From contig NZ_BMFG01000002.1 of NCBI RefSeq assembly GCF_014638005.1, forward strand, positions 124,624 to 188,623: DNA of 64,000 bases, read 5' to 3'. A program made the position numbers and the translations under genes. The notes under the pieces are model-generated. The model made no database searches, was not told the origin of the DNA, and saw only the letters and a list, made by a program, of their open reading frames with translations. Below, one piece after another: positions 17,926 through 26,470 of this stretch (position 1 is its first letter; each line of letters starts with the position of its first letter). This DNA is from Flavobacterium orientale (GTDB lineage Bacteria > Bacteroidota > Bacteroidia > Flavobacteriales > Flavobacteriaceae).

Positions 17926-19188
17926 ATGGCAACAACTCCTTTGATAGCAGTAGATGTTTTTGGTATAGAAATAGGGAAATTGGGGTATGATGCCGACCAA
18001 AAGAAATGTTATTTTCAGTATAATGCTGATTTTTTGGCATCCGGAAATTTTACTAACTTATTTCCATTTGTTTTTAAACGCATTCAATCGGTCCAGGTTT
18101 TTACACAATTTGAAGGTGAAACGTTTCGGGGACTTCCACCGATGATTGCCGATTCGTTACCCGATGTTTTTGGAAATATTATTTTTCAAGAGTGGTTTTC
18201 AAGAAGAGCACCTAACAAAAAAATTTCTCCTTTAGAACAATTGACGTATGTTGCCAATCGAGGAATGGGAGCATTAGAATACCGCCCGGTTCAAAACTTG
18301 CCTGAATCTGCTGCTATTGATGTCAGCGAAATGGTGCAGGTACTTGAAAAAGTGTTGCAATTAAAAGAGGAAACTACTGCCCATGAATTAAATGAGTTAG
18401 CTCTGTTTAACATTTTCAAAATAGGAACGTCTGCAGGGGGAGCACGACCAAAAATTTTAATTTCTGAACACAAAAGAACGAGGCAAATTGTCGCAGGAGA
18501 TAAACATTTTTCAGATGATTATTTTCATTATTTAGTCAAATTGCATCTGCCGGAACAAGCTCCGTATCATCAGGAAAAGGTGGAATATGCTTATTTTTTA
18601 CTGGCTCTACAAGCAGGAATTGAGATGATGCCTTCTAAGCTGATTGATGACAAACATTTTGCAACGCTTCGTTATGACAGACAAAATGGCGAAAAACAAC
18701 ATGTGTTAACCGCTTCTGGGTTAACGGGTTGGGATTTTACAAAACCGGAATATTCCAGTTATGAAAACGTGTTTAAATTGGCAACTACTTTGCAAGTGCC
18801 ACACAAAGATTTACATCAACTTTTTAAACGAATGGTTTTCAATTTGATTTTTCAAAATAGTGATGATCATTTAAAGAATCACAGTTTTATCTTTGATAAA
18901 GAAAAAAACAATTGGCATTTAGCTCCGGCTTACGATATCACGTATGCTTTAAATCCGTTGTTGAACTACACTTCTGTTTCAAGGGCGTTATCTATCAACA
19001 ACAAGCGTCAAAATATCAATTTAAAAGATGTTTTAACAGTTGCAGAAGCGTACGCGATTAAAAATCCAAAAGGAATAATTGAAGAAATTGAACAAGTACT
19101 ATTGCAATGGCAAATAATTGCAAAAGAATTAGAAATTCCGGAAAAAATCACAAATAGGATTGAGAATGACTTTATGAAGTTGAGCTGA
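17926..19188 (+). CDS. hipA: HipA-type serine/threonine kinase toxin
   Basis: 420 residues, the full-length two-domain form: N-terminal couple_hipA subdomain (about 1-110) and kinase lobe. Key motifs are present: glycine-rich GTSAGGARPK near 168-177, the catalytic-loop equivalent NSDDHLKNHSF near 310-320, and the metal-binding PAYDITY near 336-342. HipA kinases phosphorylate translation factors, classically glutamyl-tRNA synthetase, and slow growth; this one's target is not known. No inactivating change is visible. It ends 1 bp from the radA stop, tail to tail. Confidence 0.88.
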   Translation: MATTPLIAVDVFGIEIGKLGYDADQKKCYFQYNADFLASGNFTNLFPFVFKRIQSVQVFTQFEGETFRGLPPMIADSLPDVFGNIIFQEWFSRRAPNKKISPLEQLTYVANRGMGALEYRPVQNLPESAAIDVSEMVQVLEKVLQLKEETTAHELNELALFNIFKIGTSAGGARPKILISEHKRTRQIVAGDKHFSDDYFHYLVKLHLPEQAPYHQEKVEYAYFLLALQAGIEMMPSKLIDDKHFATLRYDRQNGEKQHVLTASGLTGWDFTKPEYSSYENVFKLATTLQVPHKDLHQLFKRMVFNLIFQNSDDHLKNHSFIFDKEKNNWHLAPAYDITYALNPLLNYTSVSRALSINNKRQNINLKDVLTVAEAYAIKNPKGIIEEIEQVLLQWQIIAKELEIPEKITNRIENDFMKLS

Positions 19189-19189
19189 T

Positions 19190-20551
19190 TTAACCAAACA
19201 ATTCCCCTACCACATCTTCAATCTTCGCCACTAATTTCACTTGAATCAACGTGTCTTTCAACGAAATTTTATTGTATTTCGAGACAAAAATGGTAGAAAA
19301 ACCTAATTTCTCCGCTTCCAAAATGCGTTGTTCTACACGGTTAACAGGGCGAATTTCTCCTGCTAATCCCACTTCTCCCGCAAAGCAAAAATCTTTACCA
19401 ACAGGAATATCTTCGTTAGAAGAAAGAATAGCGGCAACAACTGCCAAATCAATCGCAGGATCATCCACAGAAATGCCGCCTGTCACATTTAAAAAAACGT
19501 CTTTCGCTCCCAAACGAAATCCGGCACGTTTTTCTAAAACCGCTAAAATCATGTTGAGTCGTTTGGCATTGTAACCGGTTGTGCTGCGTTGCGGCGTACC
19601 GTAAACAGCGGTGCTGACTAACGCTTGAATTTCAATCATCAACGGTCGCATTCCTTCCAATGTTGATGCGATAGCAGTACCTGAAAGTTCTTCGTCTTTA
19701 TGCGAAATCAGTATTTCCGATGGATTGGCAACTTCTCGCAATCCCGAACCTTGCATTTCATAAATGCCAATTTCAGCCGTAGAACCAAAACGGTTTTTGA
19801 GCGAACGAAGAATTCGGTACACGTGATTTCGATCGCCCTCAAATTGCAGCACGGTGTCGACCATGTGTTCCAGAATTTTAGGTCCGGCGATGGTTCCGTC
19901 TTTTGTAATATGACCAATCAAAAGCACGGGAACATTCGTTTCTTTCGCAAATTTGATAAGTTCGGCCGTGCATTCGCGAATTTGTGAAATACTTCCGGCA
20001 GTGGATTCAATATAGTCGGTATGTAAGGTTTGAATGGAATCAATAATCACAATTTCAGGTTCCATTTCCTGAATTTGTTTGAATATGTTTTGTGTTTTAG
20101 TTTCGGTGAGAATATAACAATTGTCGCCGTTGGGTGTAATCCGTTCGGCTCGCATTTTTATTTGTTTCTGACTTTCTTCGCCCGAAACATATAAGGTTTT
20201 AAACGGTAGTTTCAAGGATATTTGCAATAGCAAGGTGCTTTTTCCAATGCCGGGTTCGCCACCCAAAAGCGTTAAAGAACCGGGAACCAATCCGCCACCT
20301 AACACTCGGTTTAGTTCACCATCAGTAGTGTCTAATCGAATTTCCTGAGAAGAGTCGATATCGCTGATTCGAAGTGGTTTTGGAGCTTTTTTTACTTCCG
20401 AGGAGGAAGGTTTCCAACCCGATTTTTCTTCTTTTTGAATGACTTCTTCCACAATGGTATTCCATTCGCTACAAGCATGACATTGGCCTTGCCATTTAGA
20501 AAATTGTGTACCGCAATTTTGACAGAAGAAAGACGTTTTAATTTTTGCCAT
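19190..20551 (-). CDS. radA: DNA repair protein RadA
   Basis: 453 residues, full length. An N-terminal four-cysteine zinc finger (CQNCGTQFSKWQGQCHAC), a RecA-like ATPase with Walker A GGEPGIGKST near 92-101, the RadA-specific KNRFG motif near 250, and a C-terminal Lon-protease-like domain (about 285-453) with GEVGLAGEIRPV. RadA is a DnaB-like branch-migration helicase acting in recombination. It follows the hydrolase gene by 5 bp in a minus-strand operon that begins at panC. Confidence 0.95.
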   Translation of the reverse strand: MAKIKTSFFCQNCGTQFSKWQGQCHACSEWNTIVEEVIQKEEKSGWKPSSSEVKKAPKPLRISDIDSSQEIRLDTTDGELNRVLGGGLVPGSLTLLGGEPGIGKSTLLLQISLKLPFKTLYVSGEESQKQIKMRAERITPNGDNCYILTETKTQNIFKQIQEMEPEIVIIDSIQTLHTDYIESTAGSISQIRECTAELIKFAKETNVPVLLIGHITKDGTIAGPKILEHMVDTVLQFEGDRNHVYRILRSLKNRFGSTAEIGIYEMQGSGLREVANPSEILISHKDEELSGTAIASTLEGMRPLMIEIQALVSTAVYGTPQRSTTGYNAKRLNMILAVLEKRAGFRLGAKDVFLNVTGGISVDDPAIDLAVVAAILSSNEDIPVGKDFCFAGEVGLAGEIRPVNRVEQRILEAEKLGFSTIFVSKYNKISLKDTLIQVKLVAKIEDVVGELFG

Positions 20552-20556
20552 TAGTA

Positions 20557-21705
20557 TTACTGCATTTTCTTCATTTCCTCTGATTTGTCAAACATCATGT
20601 CTTTGTTTAAATCGCCAATAGGTTCTTTGTTGAAGGCATTGATATAGTATTTTTGAGCTCTTTTATAATCTTCTTTTTTCTCAAACATCAAAGCCAAATG
20701 ATAGTCCGGCAACATTGATTTTGGATAATGTTTGCGGGCTAAAATGGACAATTCATCAAATTCATTATAGGCTTTGTTTCTCAAAATTGCGGCTTCAATC
20801 GCTTTAAAGTCATTCAAACGAATAGGCATACTGATGTTTAATGATTTTTCAAGCGTTTCATATTTATCAGACAAATACGTCACATAACCACTTTCCATTT
20901 TGACAATTTTTTCTTGAAATTCTACACTGGTAATGGGTTGGTATACGGCAAAAAATTGATATAACGCATTGGGAATGGCGTGTAACACAAGTGAATAATG
21001 AGATGCTCCTTTGAAATCATCAAATTTATAATTGAATCCCGTTTTAGTGATTTTAGACAAACCTTCATCTAATTTTTTAATGCGGGTTTGCATTTTTTTC
21101 AAATCACCATCGGCTGTAGCATGGTAGTAAAATATGGGTTTGGTGATTTGGTTGATTCTTTCCGGCAAGCGGTTTTCCATTTCGATGGGAAGTTCCGGGC
21201 TCAAAGAAATATAGGCATCAAAAAGAGGCGTTTCTTTATAAAGATAAATATTCAAAAAACCGGCAGTTGTGTCATGACCGGCAATTATTTTGAAGGGAGC
21301 GATTCGGTAATTTTTTTCAATGTAGGGAACCAGTTCCGTACCGATAAATTCAAAGAAAAGATTGCCTTTTTCTTCCGGAAGCCCGGTTTCTATAGAAACT
21401 TCACAATCGTCATAACGTTCTTTGTTTTTATTTTGTGAAATAGCCACAATAAAAACTTCGGGCATGTCGTCCCAATAATTTGAAAAGTCCAAAGCTCCTT
21501 GAAACGGGTTTACTAAATAGTCACCGTCTAACAACACGAGCAGCGGGTATTTTTTAGTTTTATCAAATCCATAGGATTTGGGAACAACGATAGTAATTTC
21601 TCTGTCTTCGCCTAATTTTTTTGAAGTAAATTGTTCGGTACTTTTTTGTGCAAATGAAGTAAAAACTACGGCTAAAAAAGTAAAAATGAGTGCTTTTTTC
21701 ATCAT
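20557..21705 (-). CDS. Secreted alpha/beta-hydrolase-fold protein (esterase D-like) with Asp at the nucleophile position
   Basis: 382 residues. A signal peptide (to about FAQ20) precedes an Esterase_D-type hydrolase domain at about 30-260 (YPLLVLLDGDYLV, FIVAISQNKN). The nucleophile elbow, normally GHSxGG, reads GHDTTAG with Asp at residue 145, so it is either not a serine esterase or inactive. The C-terminal 100 residues look like TPR helices (ALMFEKKEDYKRAQKYYINAF). It is probably periplasmic. The conserved position in the panC-radA operon suggests a vertical, not acquired, gene. Confidence 0.75.
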   Translation of the reverse strand: MMKKALIFTFLAVVFTSFAQKSTEQFTSKKLGEDREITIVVPKSYGFDKTKKYPLLVLLDGDYLVNPFQGALDFSNYWDDMPEVFIVAISQNKNKERYDDCEVSIETGLPEEKGNLFFEFIGTELVPYIEKNYRIAPFKIIAGHDTTAGFLNIYLYKETPLFDAYISLSPELPIEMENRLPERINQITKPIFYYHATADGDLKKMQTRIKKLDEGLSKITKTGFNYKFDDFKGASHYSLVLHAIPNALYQFFAVYQPITSVEFQEKIVKMESGYVTYLSDKYETLEKSLNISMPIRLNDFKAIEAAILRNKAYNEFDELSILARKHYPKSMLPDYHLALMFEKKEDYKRAQKYYINAFNKEPIGDLNKDMMFDKSEEMKKMQ

Positions 21706-21758
21706 GACTCGTTGCTGTTTAGAGATTAAAAAATAATTTTTAAAGCAGCAGCAAGATA

Positions 21759-22727
21759 CTAATTTATTTGTTTTTTATGCAGGATAGGTAAGATTAAAAA
21801 AGACAAGAGTCCTAAGGCAACAATCATTAGGGTTTGCGAGGTCCAAACGATCCAACCAAAAGCATTACCGGCAGTTTCGGGAACGGCATACACCAATAAA
21901 ATTTTAGAAATTAAAAAAGGGTAGGCACCAAAGCCGCTATTGGTAACTGTTATGGCAACGCCACCTGTAATAAACGCCATCAAAACAGCATTAAAACTCA
22001 AATTGGACGTTTCGGGTAAAGCAAAAATAGTGACATAAAACATTAAGATGTAGCACAACCAAATGAAAAGAGAGTGGAAAATAAACCAGCTCTTTTTTTT
22101 CATGGTGAGTACACTTTGAATGCCTTCCACAAGTCCTGCAAGTTTAGCTTTCAGGGCGAGAATCCATTTGTTGTTTGATTTTTTATAAAGCCACAATGCT
22201 AGGCTAAAACACGCTAAAGCCACAAAAGCCAGCAGTCCTAATTGTTTTACTGAAAGATGGTCTAAAACAAATTTTTTAAAAATATCATATTGAAGTACGA
22301 TTGCCAAAGCGATAAAGCTCAACAAGAATATAAAATCAACAATTCTTTCAGCAATTATAGTTCCGAAGGCTTTGTCAAACGGAACGTCTTCGTATTTTTT
22401 TAAAACTAATGCCCTACTCACCTCTCCGGAACGTGGAATGGTCATGTTCATAAAATAGGCAATACAAACTGCCATAAAGTTGGAGCTTAGTTTGGGTTTA
22501 TAACCTAAAGGTTGGAGCGTGAAACTCCATCGGTAGGCTCTGGAAAATAAGGCCATCATTCCAAAAAACAAGGAAATCAGAATGTACCAATAATTGGCAT
22601 TTTGAAATTGAGATTTGATTTCCTCAATTTGTTGCGGTGTAAATTTGTTGTAGGTATAAACAATTAAAAATACTCCCAATGCAATTGGAAGCACAATGGA
22701 AAGCCATTTACTGATTTGTTTTTTCAA
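21759..22727 (-). CDS. UPF0104/lysylphosphatidylglycerol synthase-type membrane protein
   Basis: 322 residues with about eight membrane helices and no soluble aminoacyl-transferase domain. Family features include NYWYILISLFFGMMALFSRAYRW near 45-67 (in two blocks), MNMTIPRSGEVSRALVLKKYE near 93-113, and GTIIAERIVDFIFL near 122-135, matching the YbhN/AglD2 flippase-like family. Function is uncertain, possibly lipid translocation. It is 4 bp downstream of panD, so it belongs to the same transcript. Confidence 0.82.
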   Translation of the reverse strand: MKKQISKWLSIVLPIALGVFLIVYTYNKFTPQQIEEIKSQFQNANYWYILISLFFGMMALFSRAYRWSFTLQPLGYKPKLSSNFMAVCIAYFMNMTIPRSGEVSRALVLKKYEDVPFDKAFGTIIAERIVDFIFLLSFIALAIVLQYDIFKKFVLDHLSVKQLGLLAFVALACFSLALWLYKKSNNKWILALKAKLAGLVEGIQSVLTMKKKSWFIFHSLFIWLCYILMFYVTIFALPETSNLSFNAVLMAFITGGVAITVTNSGFGAYPFLISKILLVYAVPETAGNAFGWIVWTSQTLMIVALGLLSFLILPILHKKQIN

Positions 22728-22731
22728 CAGA

Positions 22732-23082
22732 CTAAGTCAAAGAGTTATCTTTTTCGTTGGGGAAAACTAACGAAGGCTTGAAGGTTTTGGCTTCTTCAAA
22801 ATCAAGGATTCCGTAAGAGATAATAATGATAATGTCCCCTTTTTGAACTTTGCGGGCTGCAGGTCCGTTAAGGGTAATCTCTCCACTATTTCTATTTCCT
22901 TTGATTACATAAGTTTCTAATCGCTCACCATTGTTGATGTTTACGATGGCTACTTTTTCGCCTTCTAAGATATTGGAAGCTTCCATAAGGGCTTCGTCAA
23001 TAGTAATACTTCCGATATAATTTAAATCGGCACCAGTTACCGTCACACGGTGAATCTTGGATTTAACAACTTGAATTTGCAT
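22732..23082 (-). CDS. panD: Aspartate 1-decarboxylase
   Basis: 116 residues, a normal proenzyme. It makes beta-alanine from aspartate for pantothenate and CoA synthesis. The self-cleavage site Gly24-Ser25 lies in [10 protein letters not shown]; cleavage makes the pyruvoyl group on Ser25. Lys9 and Tyr58-region residues (RLETYVIKG) and the conserved NGPAAR motif near 73-78 are also present. It follows panC by 13 bp. Confidence 0.95.
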   Translation of the reverse strand: MQIQVVKSKIHRVTVTGADLNYIGSITIDEALMEASNILEGEKVAIVNINNGERLETYVIKGNRNSGEITLNGPAARKVQKGDIIIIISYGILDFEEAKTFKPSLVFPNEKDNSLT

Positions 23083-23095
23083 GGTGCAAAGGTAA

Positions 23096-23944
23096 TTAAT
23101 TTAATGAAATCGTATCTATCAATCGGATATTGTTAACAAAAACAGCAATAAAAGCCCTGTATTTTTTATTCTTTGATTTTCTAAAACAGGTTTTTAATGT
23201 GGATTCATCTGCAATTTCAAAATATTCCAAGGTGAACGTTTGGTGGTTTTGGAATACTTTAGTCACCCAATCGCTAACCTCTTTAGCACTTTTCGTGCCA
23301 AACTTTAGTTTTACCTGTTGTAATGTCTTGTAAATCAGAGCAGCATCTTTCCTTTCTGTGTCAGAAAGGCGTTCGTTTCGCGAACTCATTGCCAGTCCAT
23401 TTACTTCGCGATGGATAGGGCAAGACACGATGTTTACAGGGATTTTATATTTTGAAACCAATTTTTTGACAATTTGCAACTGTTGGAAATCTTTTTCACC
23501 AAAGTAGGCATTGGTCGGTTGAACGATTTCAAAAAGTTTTTTTACCACAGTGCCCACCCCGTCAAAATGTCCGGGTCTGAATTTGCCTTCCATTTGAAAC
23601 TCCAAACCATCAAAAGAAAATGGAGCTGCTTTTTCATTAGGCCTATAGAGGTCTGCAACTTCCGGTGCATAAATGACAACAGCAGGGTTTTGTTTTTCAA
23701 TTTTTTGAATATCAGCTGCTAAAGTGCGGGGATATTTTACCAAATCTTCCGGGTTGTTGAATTGTGTGGGGTTGACAAAAATACTGATTACAGTTACTGT
23801 ATTGTTTTTGGCAGCAGCATCTAAAAGTGACAGGTGACCTTGGTGCAATGCTCCCATTGTCGGAACAAAACCTATCGATTTGCGTGCTGCCCAAAAGGGC
23901 TTTAAATGAGTGGCTAAATCTGCTTTGTTTTTAAAAACGAGCAT
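23096..23944 (-). CDS. panC: Pantothenate synthetase
   Basis: 282 residues, full length. It joins pantoate and beta-alanine with ATP to give pantothenate. The N-terminal nucleotide-binding motifs [16 protein letters not shown] (about 25-40) and [14 protein letters not shown], then [12 protein letters not shown] near 147-158 and the KMSKS-like SSRNERL near 184-190 are all intact. First gene of a minus-strand operon that continues with panD, where the two steps meet. Confidence 0.95.
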   Translation of the reverse strand: MLVFKNKADLATHLKPFWAARKSIGFVPTMGALHQGHLSLLDAAAKNNTVTVISIFVNPTQFNNPEDLVKYPRTLAADIQKIEKQNPAVVIYAPEVADLYRPNEKAAPFSFDGLEFQMEGKFRPGHFDGVGTVVKKLFEIVQPTNAYFGEKDFQQLQIVKKLVSKYKIPVNIVSCPIHREVNGLAMSSRNERLSDTERKDAALIYKTLQQVKLKFGTKSAKEVSDWVTKVFQNHQTFTLEYFEIADESTLKTCFRKSKNKKYRAFIAVFVNNIRLIDTISLN

Positions 23945-23966
23945 TTGTTTTGAGTTAAATAAGATG

Positions 23967-24013
23967 CAAACTTACTATTTTAGTAATTAACTCCATAAAT
24001 TTTTGTAATTTTG
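23967..24013. promoter_or_regulatory. Divergent -7 elements between panC and the glycogen-synthase-like gene
   Basis: On the minus strand 23967-23974 reads TAAGTTTG, and on the plus strand 24006-24013 reads TAATTTTG. Both match TAnnTTTG. I see no good TTG at 19 bp for either, so the calls rest on the -7 elements and position. Confidence 0.5.
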
Positions 24014-24050
24014 CATGTTTTTAATCTAACCCATAAAAGTTCAAAACCTT

Positions 24051-24860
24051 ATGAAGGACAAGAGGATATTGTATGTATCATCTGAGGTGGTGCCTTATTT
24101 AGCAGAAAATGAAGTTTCCAATATGTCGTATGACGTGCCGAAAATGATTAATGATCAAGGAGGACAGATACGCATTTTTATGCCTAGATATGGTAACATT
24201 AACGAGCGAAGACATCAATTGCATGAAGTAATCCGACTATCAGGAATGAATTTGGTTGTTAATGATTTGGATATGCCTTTGATTATTAAGGTAGCTTCCA
24301 TTCCAAAAGAGCGAATTCAGGTTTATTTCATTGACAATGATGATTATTTCAAAAGAAAAGCAACGTTTACCGATGAATTGGGTGTTTTATTTCCCGATAA
24401 TGACGAACGAGCTATTTTCTTTGCCAAAGGAGTTGTTGAGACTGTAAAAAAATTAAATTGGGTTCCGGATATTATTCACGTACACGGTTGGTTGGCTTCA
24501 TTGTTGCCACTTTACTTGAAACATTATTACAAAAACGAAGCGTTATTCGCTGAGACAAAAATTGTAACTTCTGTGTATAGCCAATCTTTTGACGGTAATT
24601 TAGACATGCAATTGCTCAATAAAGTAGCATTTGACGGCATTTCAAAAGAGGCCGCTCAATTTTTGGCAGCCCCTAATTATGAAAACATAATTAAAACAGC
24701 CGTGATGCACTCCGACGCTGTAATAATTGCATCAGAAGGCGTTTCTTCAAGTTTAACAAAATTTATAGAATCATCAGAAAAACCTTTTTTACCTTTCGCA
24801 TCGAAAGATCGTTTTGCAGAAATGTATACCGAATTCTATAAAAATACTGTATTACTCTAA
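24051..24860 (+). CDS. Half-length glycogen/starch-synthase-like protein (GT5 N-terminal domain only)
   Basis: 269 residues against about 480 for GlgA. It carries the GT5 N-terminal Rossmann half: ILYVSSEVVPYLAENEVSNM at 6-25, then MINDQGGQIRIFMPRYGN and DIIHVHGWLASLLPLY near 142-157. The C-terminal GT-B lobe with the ADP-glucose site is absent, and the usual KTGGL of the N-terminus is replaced by NEVSN. It is therefore unlikely to polymerise glucose by itself. The downstream gene starts 14 bp after the stop, so no second half follows. Function unknown. Confidence 0.8.
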   Translation: MKDKRILYVSSEVVPYLAENEVSNMSYDVPKMINDQGGQIRIFMPRYGNINERRHQLHEVIRLSGMNLVVNDLDMPLIIKVASIPKERIQVYFIDNDDYFKRKATFTDELGVLFPDNDERAIFFAKGVVETVKKLNWVPDIIHVHGWLASLLPLYLKHYYKNEALFAETKIVTSVYSQSFDGNLDMQLLNKVAFDGISKEAAQFLAAPNYENIIKTAVMHSDAVIIASEGVSSSLTKFIESSEKPFLPFASKDRFAEMYTEFYKNTVLL

Positions 24861-24874
24861 TTTTAAAATTTAGA

Positions 24875-26464
24875 ATGTTGTCACATAAAAATTTATACAA
24901 CGCACTAGTTGCCGTTTTTTTTCTTGCTTTCCTATCGTCATGCGACAAGGATTTTAACACCATTGGAGGTGATATTATCGGAGATGATCATTTTGATTTA
25001 CTTGCTTATCGCGATGCTACATTAACCGCTTACAATCAGCGAGTAGGTGTGGTGCAAAGTAATAATTTGGATGTAAATCCTTTGGGCGTTTACAACAATC
25101 CCGTTTTTGGCAAAACGATTGCTCATTTTGTAACCCAACTTGAAGTAAGCTCAACCAATATTAATCCAACCTATGGAGAAAATATTGAAGTTGAATCGGT
25201 TGAATTAATCATCCCTTATTTTAGTACAAGAACAGATACCAATGATGATGGGGAAAGTACTTATGAACTGGAATCTATCTATGGTACTGCGTTATCTAAG
25301 ATGAAATTGGACGTTTATGAAAACGGTTATTTTCTTAGAGACTTAGATCCGGATTCCAATTTCACGCAATCACAAAAATATTTCACCGACCAAAAAGCAG
25401 ATTTTGATGCTAACATTGTTGGGAATCGTTTAAATGACGATGAAGCTGTTTCACAAAACGATGAGTTCTTTTTTGATCCTGCGGAGCGTGTAGTCACTAC
25501 CGTTGATGAAGATGATGAGGAAAATGAAACCGTTACTCGTTCGGCACCGGCTATGGTTTTACAATTAAATAAAGACTTTTTTAAGACCAAGATTTTAAGT
25601 AGTCAAGGAAAGTCAAATATGGTGAACAACAATCTTTTTAAAAATTATTTTAGAGGGTTGTATTTTAAAATTGATGAACTTGGTGCATCTAATACATTAG
25701 CGTTATTAAATTTTAAACAAGGTAAAATTACCATTAAGTATAAAGAAGATGCTGTTTCGGGAGAGGAGACCACCCGAGTAGATAAAGTGGTTGAACTTAA
25801 TCTTCTTGGGAATACCGTTAGTTTACAGGAAACAACAAATAGTCCTGCATATGAAAATGCTTTAGCCAGCAGTAATACTTCTACCGGCGACCCTAGTTTG
25901 TATCTTAAAGGAGGTCCCGGCTCCATGACAGTAATTGATTTATTTACACCGGAAGAATTAGAAGATTTACGTGCCAAAAGATGGTTGATCAATGATGCCA
26001 ACTTAACGTTCTTTATAGAAAATACTACCATGAGTAGTGCTCCGGAACCGGATAGGGTTTTTCTATACGATTTGAATAATAAACGACCTTTGGTTGATTT
26101 TTTCATCGATATAACCACTAATGCAACAAACCCAAAAGAAGGAAAGATTATACACGGTGGTAGTATACAAAAAGAGGCAACTGAGGATGGGCGAGGTGTT
26201 TTTTACAGAATTCGAATTACCAACCATATTGCCAATATCATTCGTAGAGATTCAACGAATGTTAAGCTAGGTTTAGTGGTGACTGATGATTACAGACAGA
26301 CCACAAATTATAGTAGAAAAAATGCTTTGCCGGAGGATTTGCTAAAAAGTGTTTCAGCAGGAGCTGTGATGAGTCCTTTAGGCACGGTGCTTCATGGAAG
26401 CCATCCTTCAGTGCCGGACGATAAAAAATTACGTTTGGAAATATTTTACACAAAACCTAATTAA
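24875..26464 (+). CDS. DUF4270 family lipoprotein
   Basis: 529 residues. A lipoprotein signal with LSSC (Cys23) is followed by a beta-rich domain typical of DUF4270: DKDFNTIGGDIIGDD at the start, GVYNNPVFGKT, and a late WLINDANLTFFIEN. The protein is expected on the outer membrane; its molecular role is not established. It lies 14 bp after the glycogen-synthase-like gene and 6 bp before glmS, so all three appear to be one operon, an order I regard as conserved in flavobacteria. Confidence 0.85.
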   Translation: MLSHKNLYNALVAVFFLAFLSSCDKDFNTIGGDIIGDDHFDLLAYRDATLTAYNQRVGVVQSNNLDVNPLGVYNNPVFGKTIAHFVTQLEVSSTNINPTYGENIEVESVELIIPYFSTRTDTNDDGESTYELESIYGTALSKMKLDVYENGYFLRDLDPDSNFTQSQKYFTDQKADFDANIVGNRLNDDEAVSQNDEFFFDPAERVVTTVDEDDEENETVTRSAPAMVLQLNKDFFKTKILSSQGKSNMVNNNLFKNYFRGLYFKIDELGASNTLALLNFKQGKITIKYKEDAVSGEETTRVDKVVELNLLGNTVSLQETTNSPAYENALASSNTSTGDPSLYLKGGPGSMTVIDLFTPEELEDLRAKRWLINDANLTFFIENTTMSSAPEPDRVFLYDLNNKRPLVDFFIDITTNATNPKEGKIIHGGSIQKEATEDGRGVFYRIRITNHIANIIRRDSTNVKLGLVVTDDYRQTTNYSRKNALPEDLLKSVSAGAVMSPLGTVLHGSHPSVPDDKKLRLEIFYTKPN

Positions 26465-26470
26465 TATATT

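Noticed and set aside
24861..24874. Frameshift cutting a full glycogen synthase in two
   Set aside because: Only 14 bp separate the stop from the DUF4270 start, and no GT-B C-terminal sequence appears in any frame nearby.
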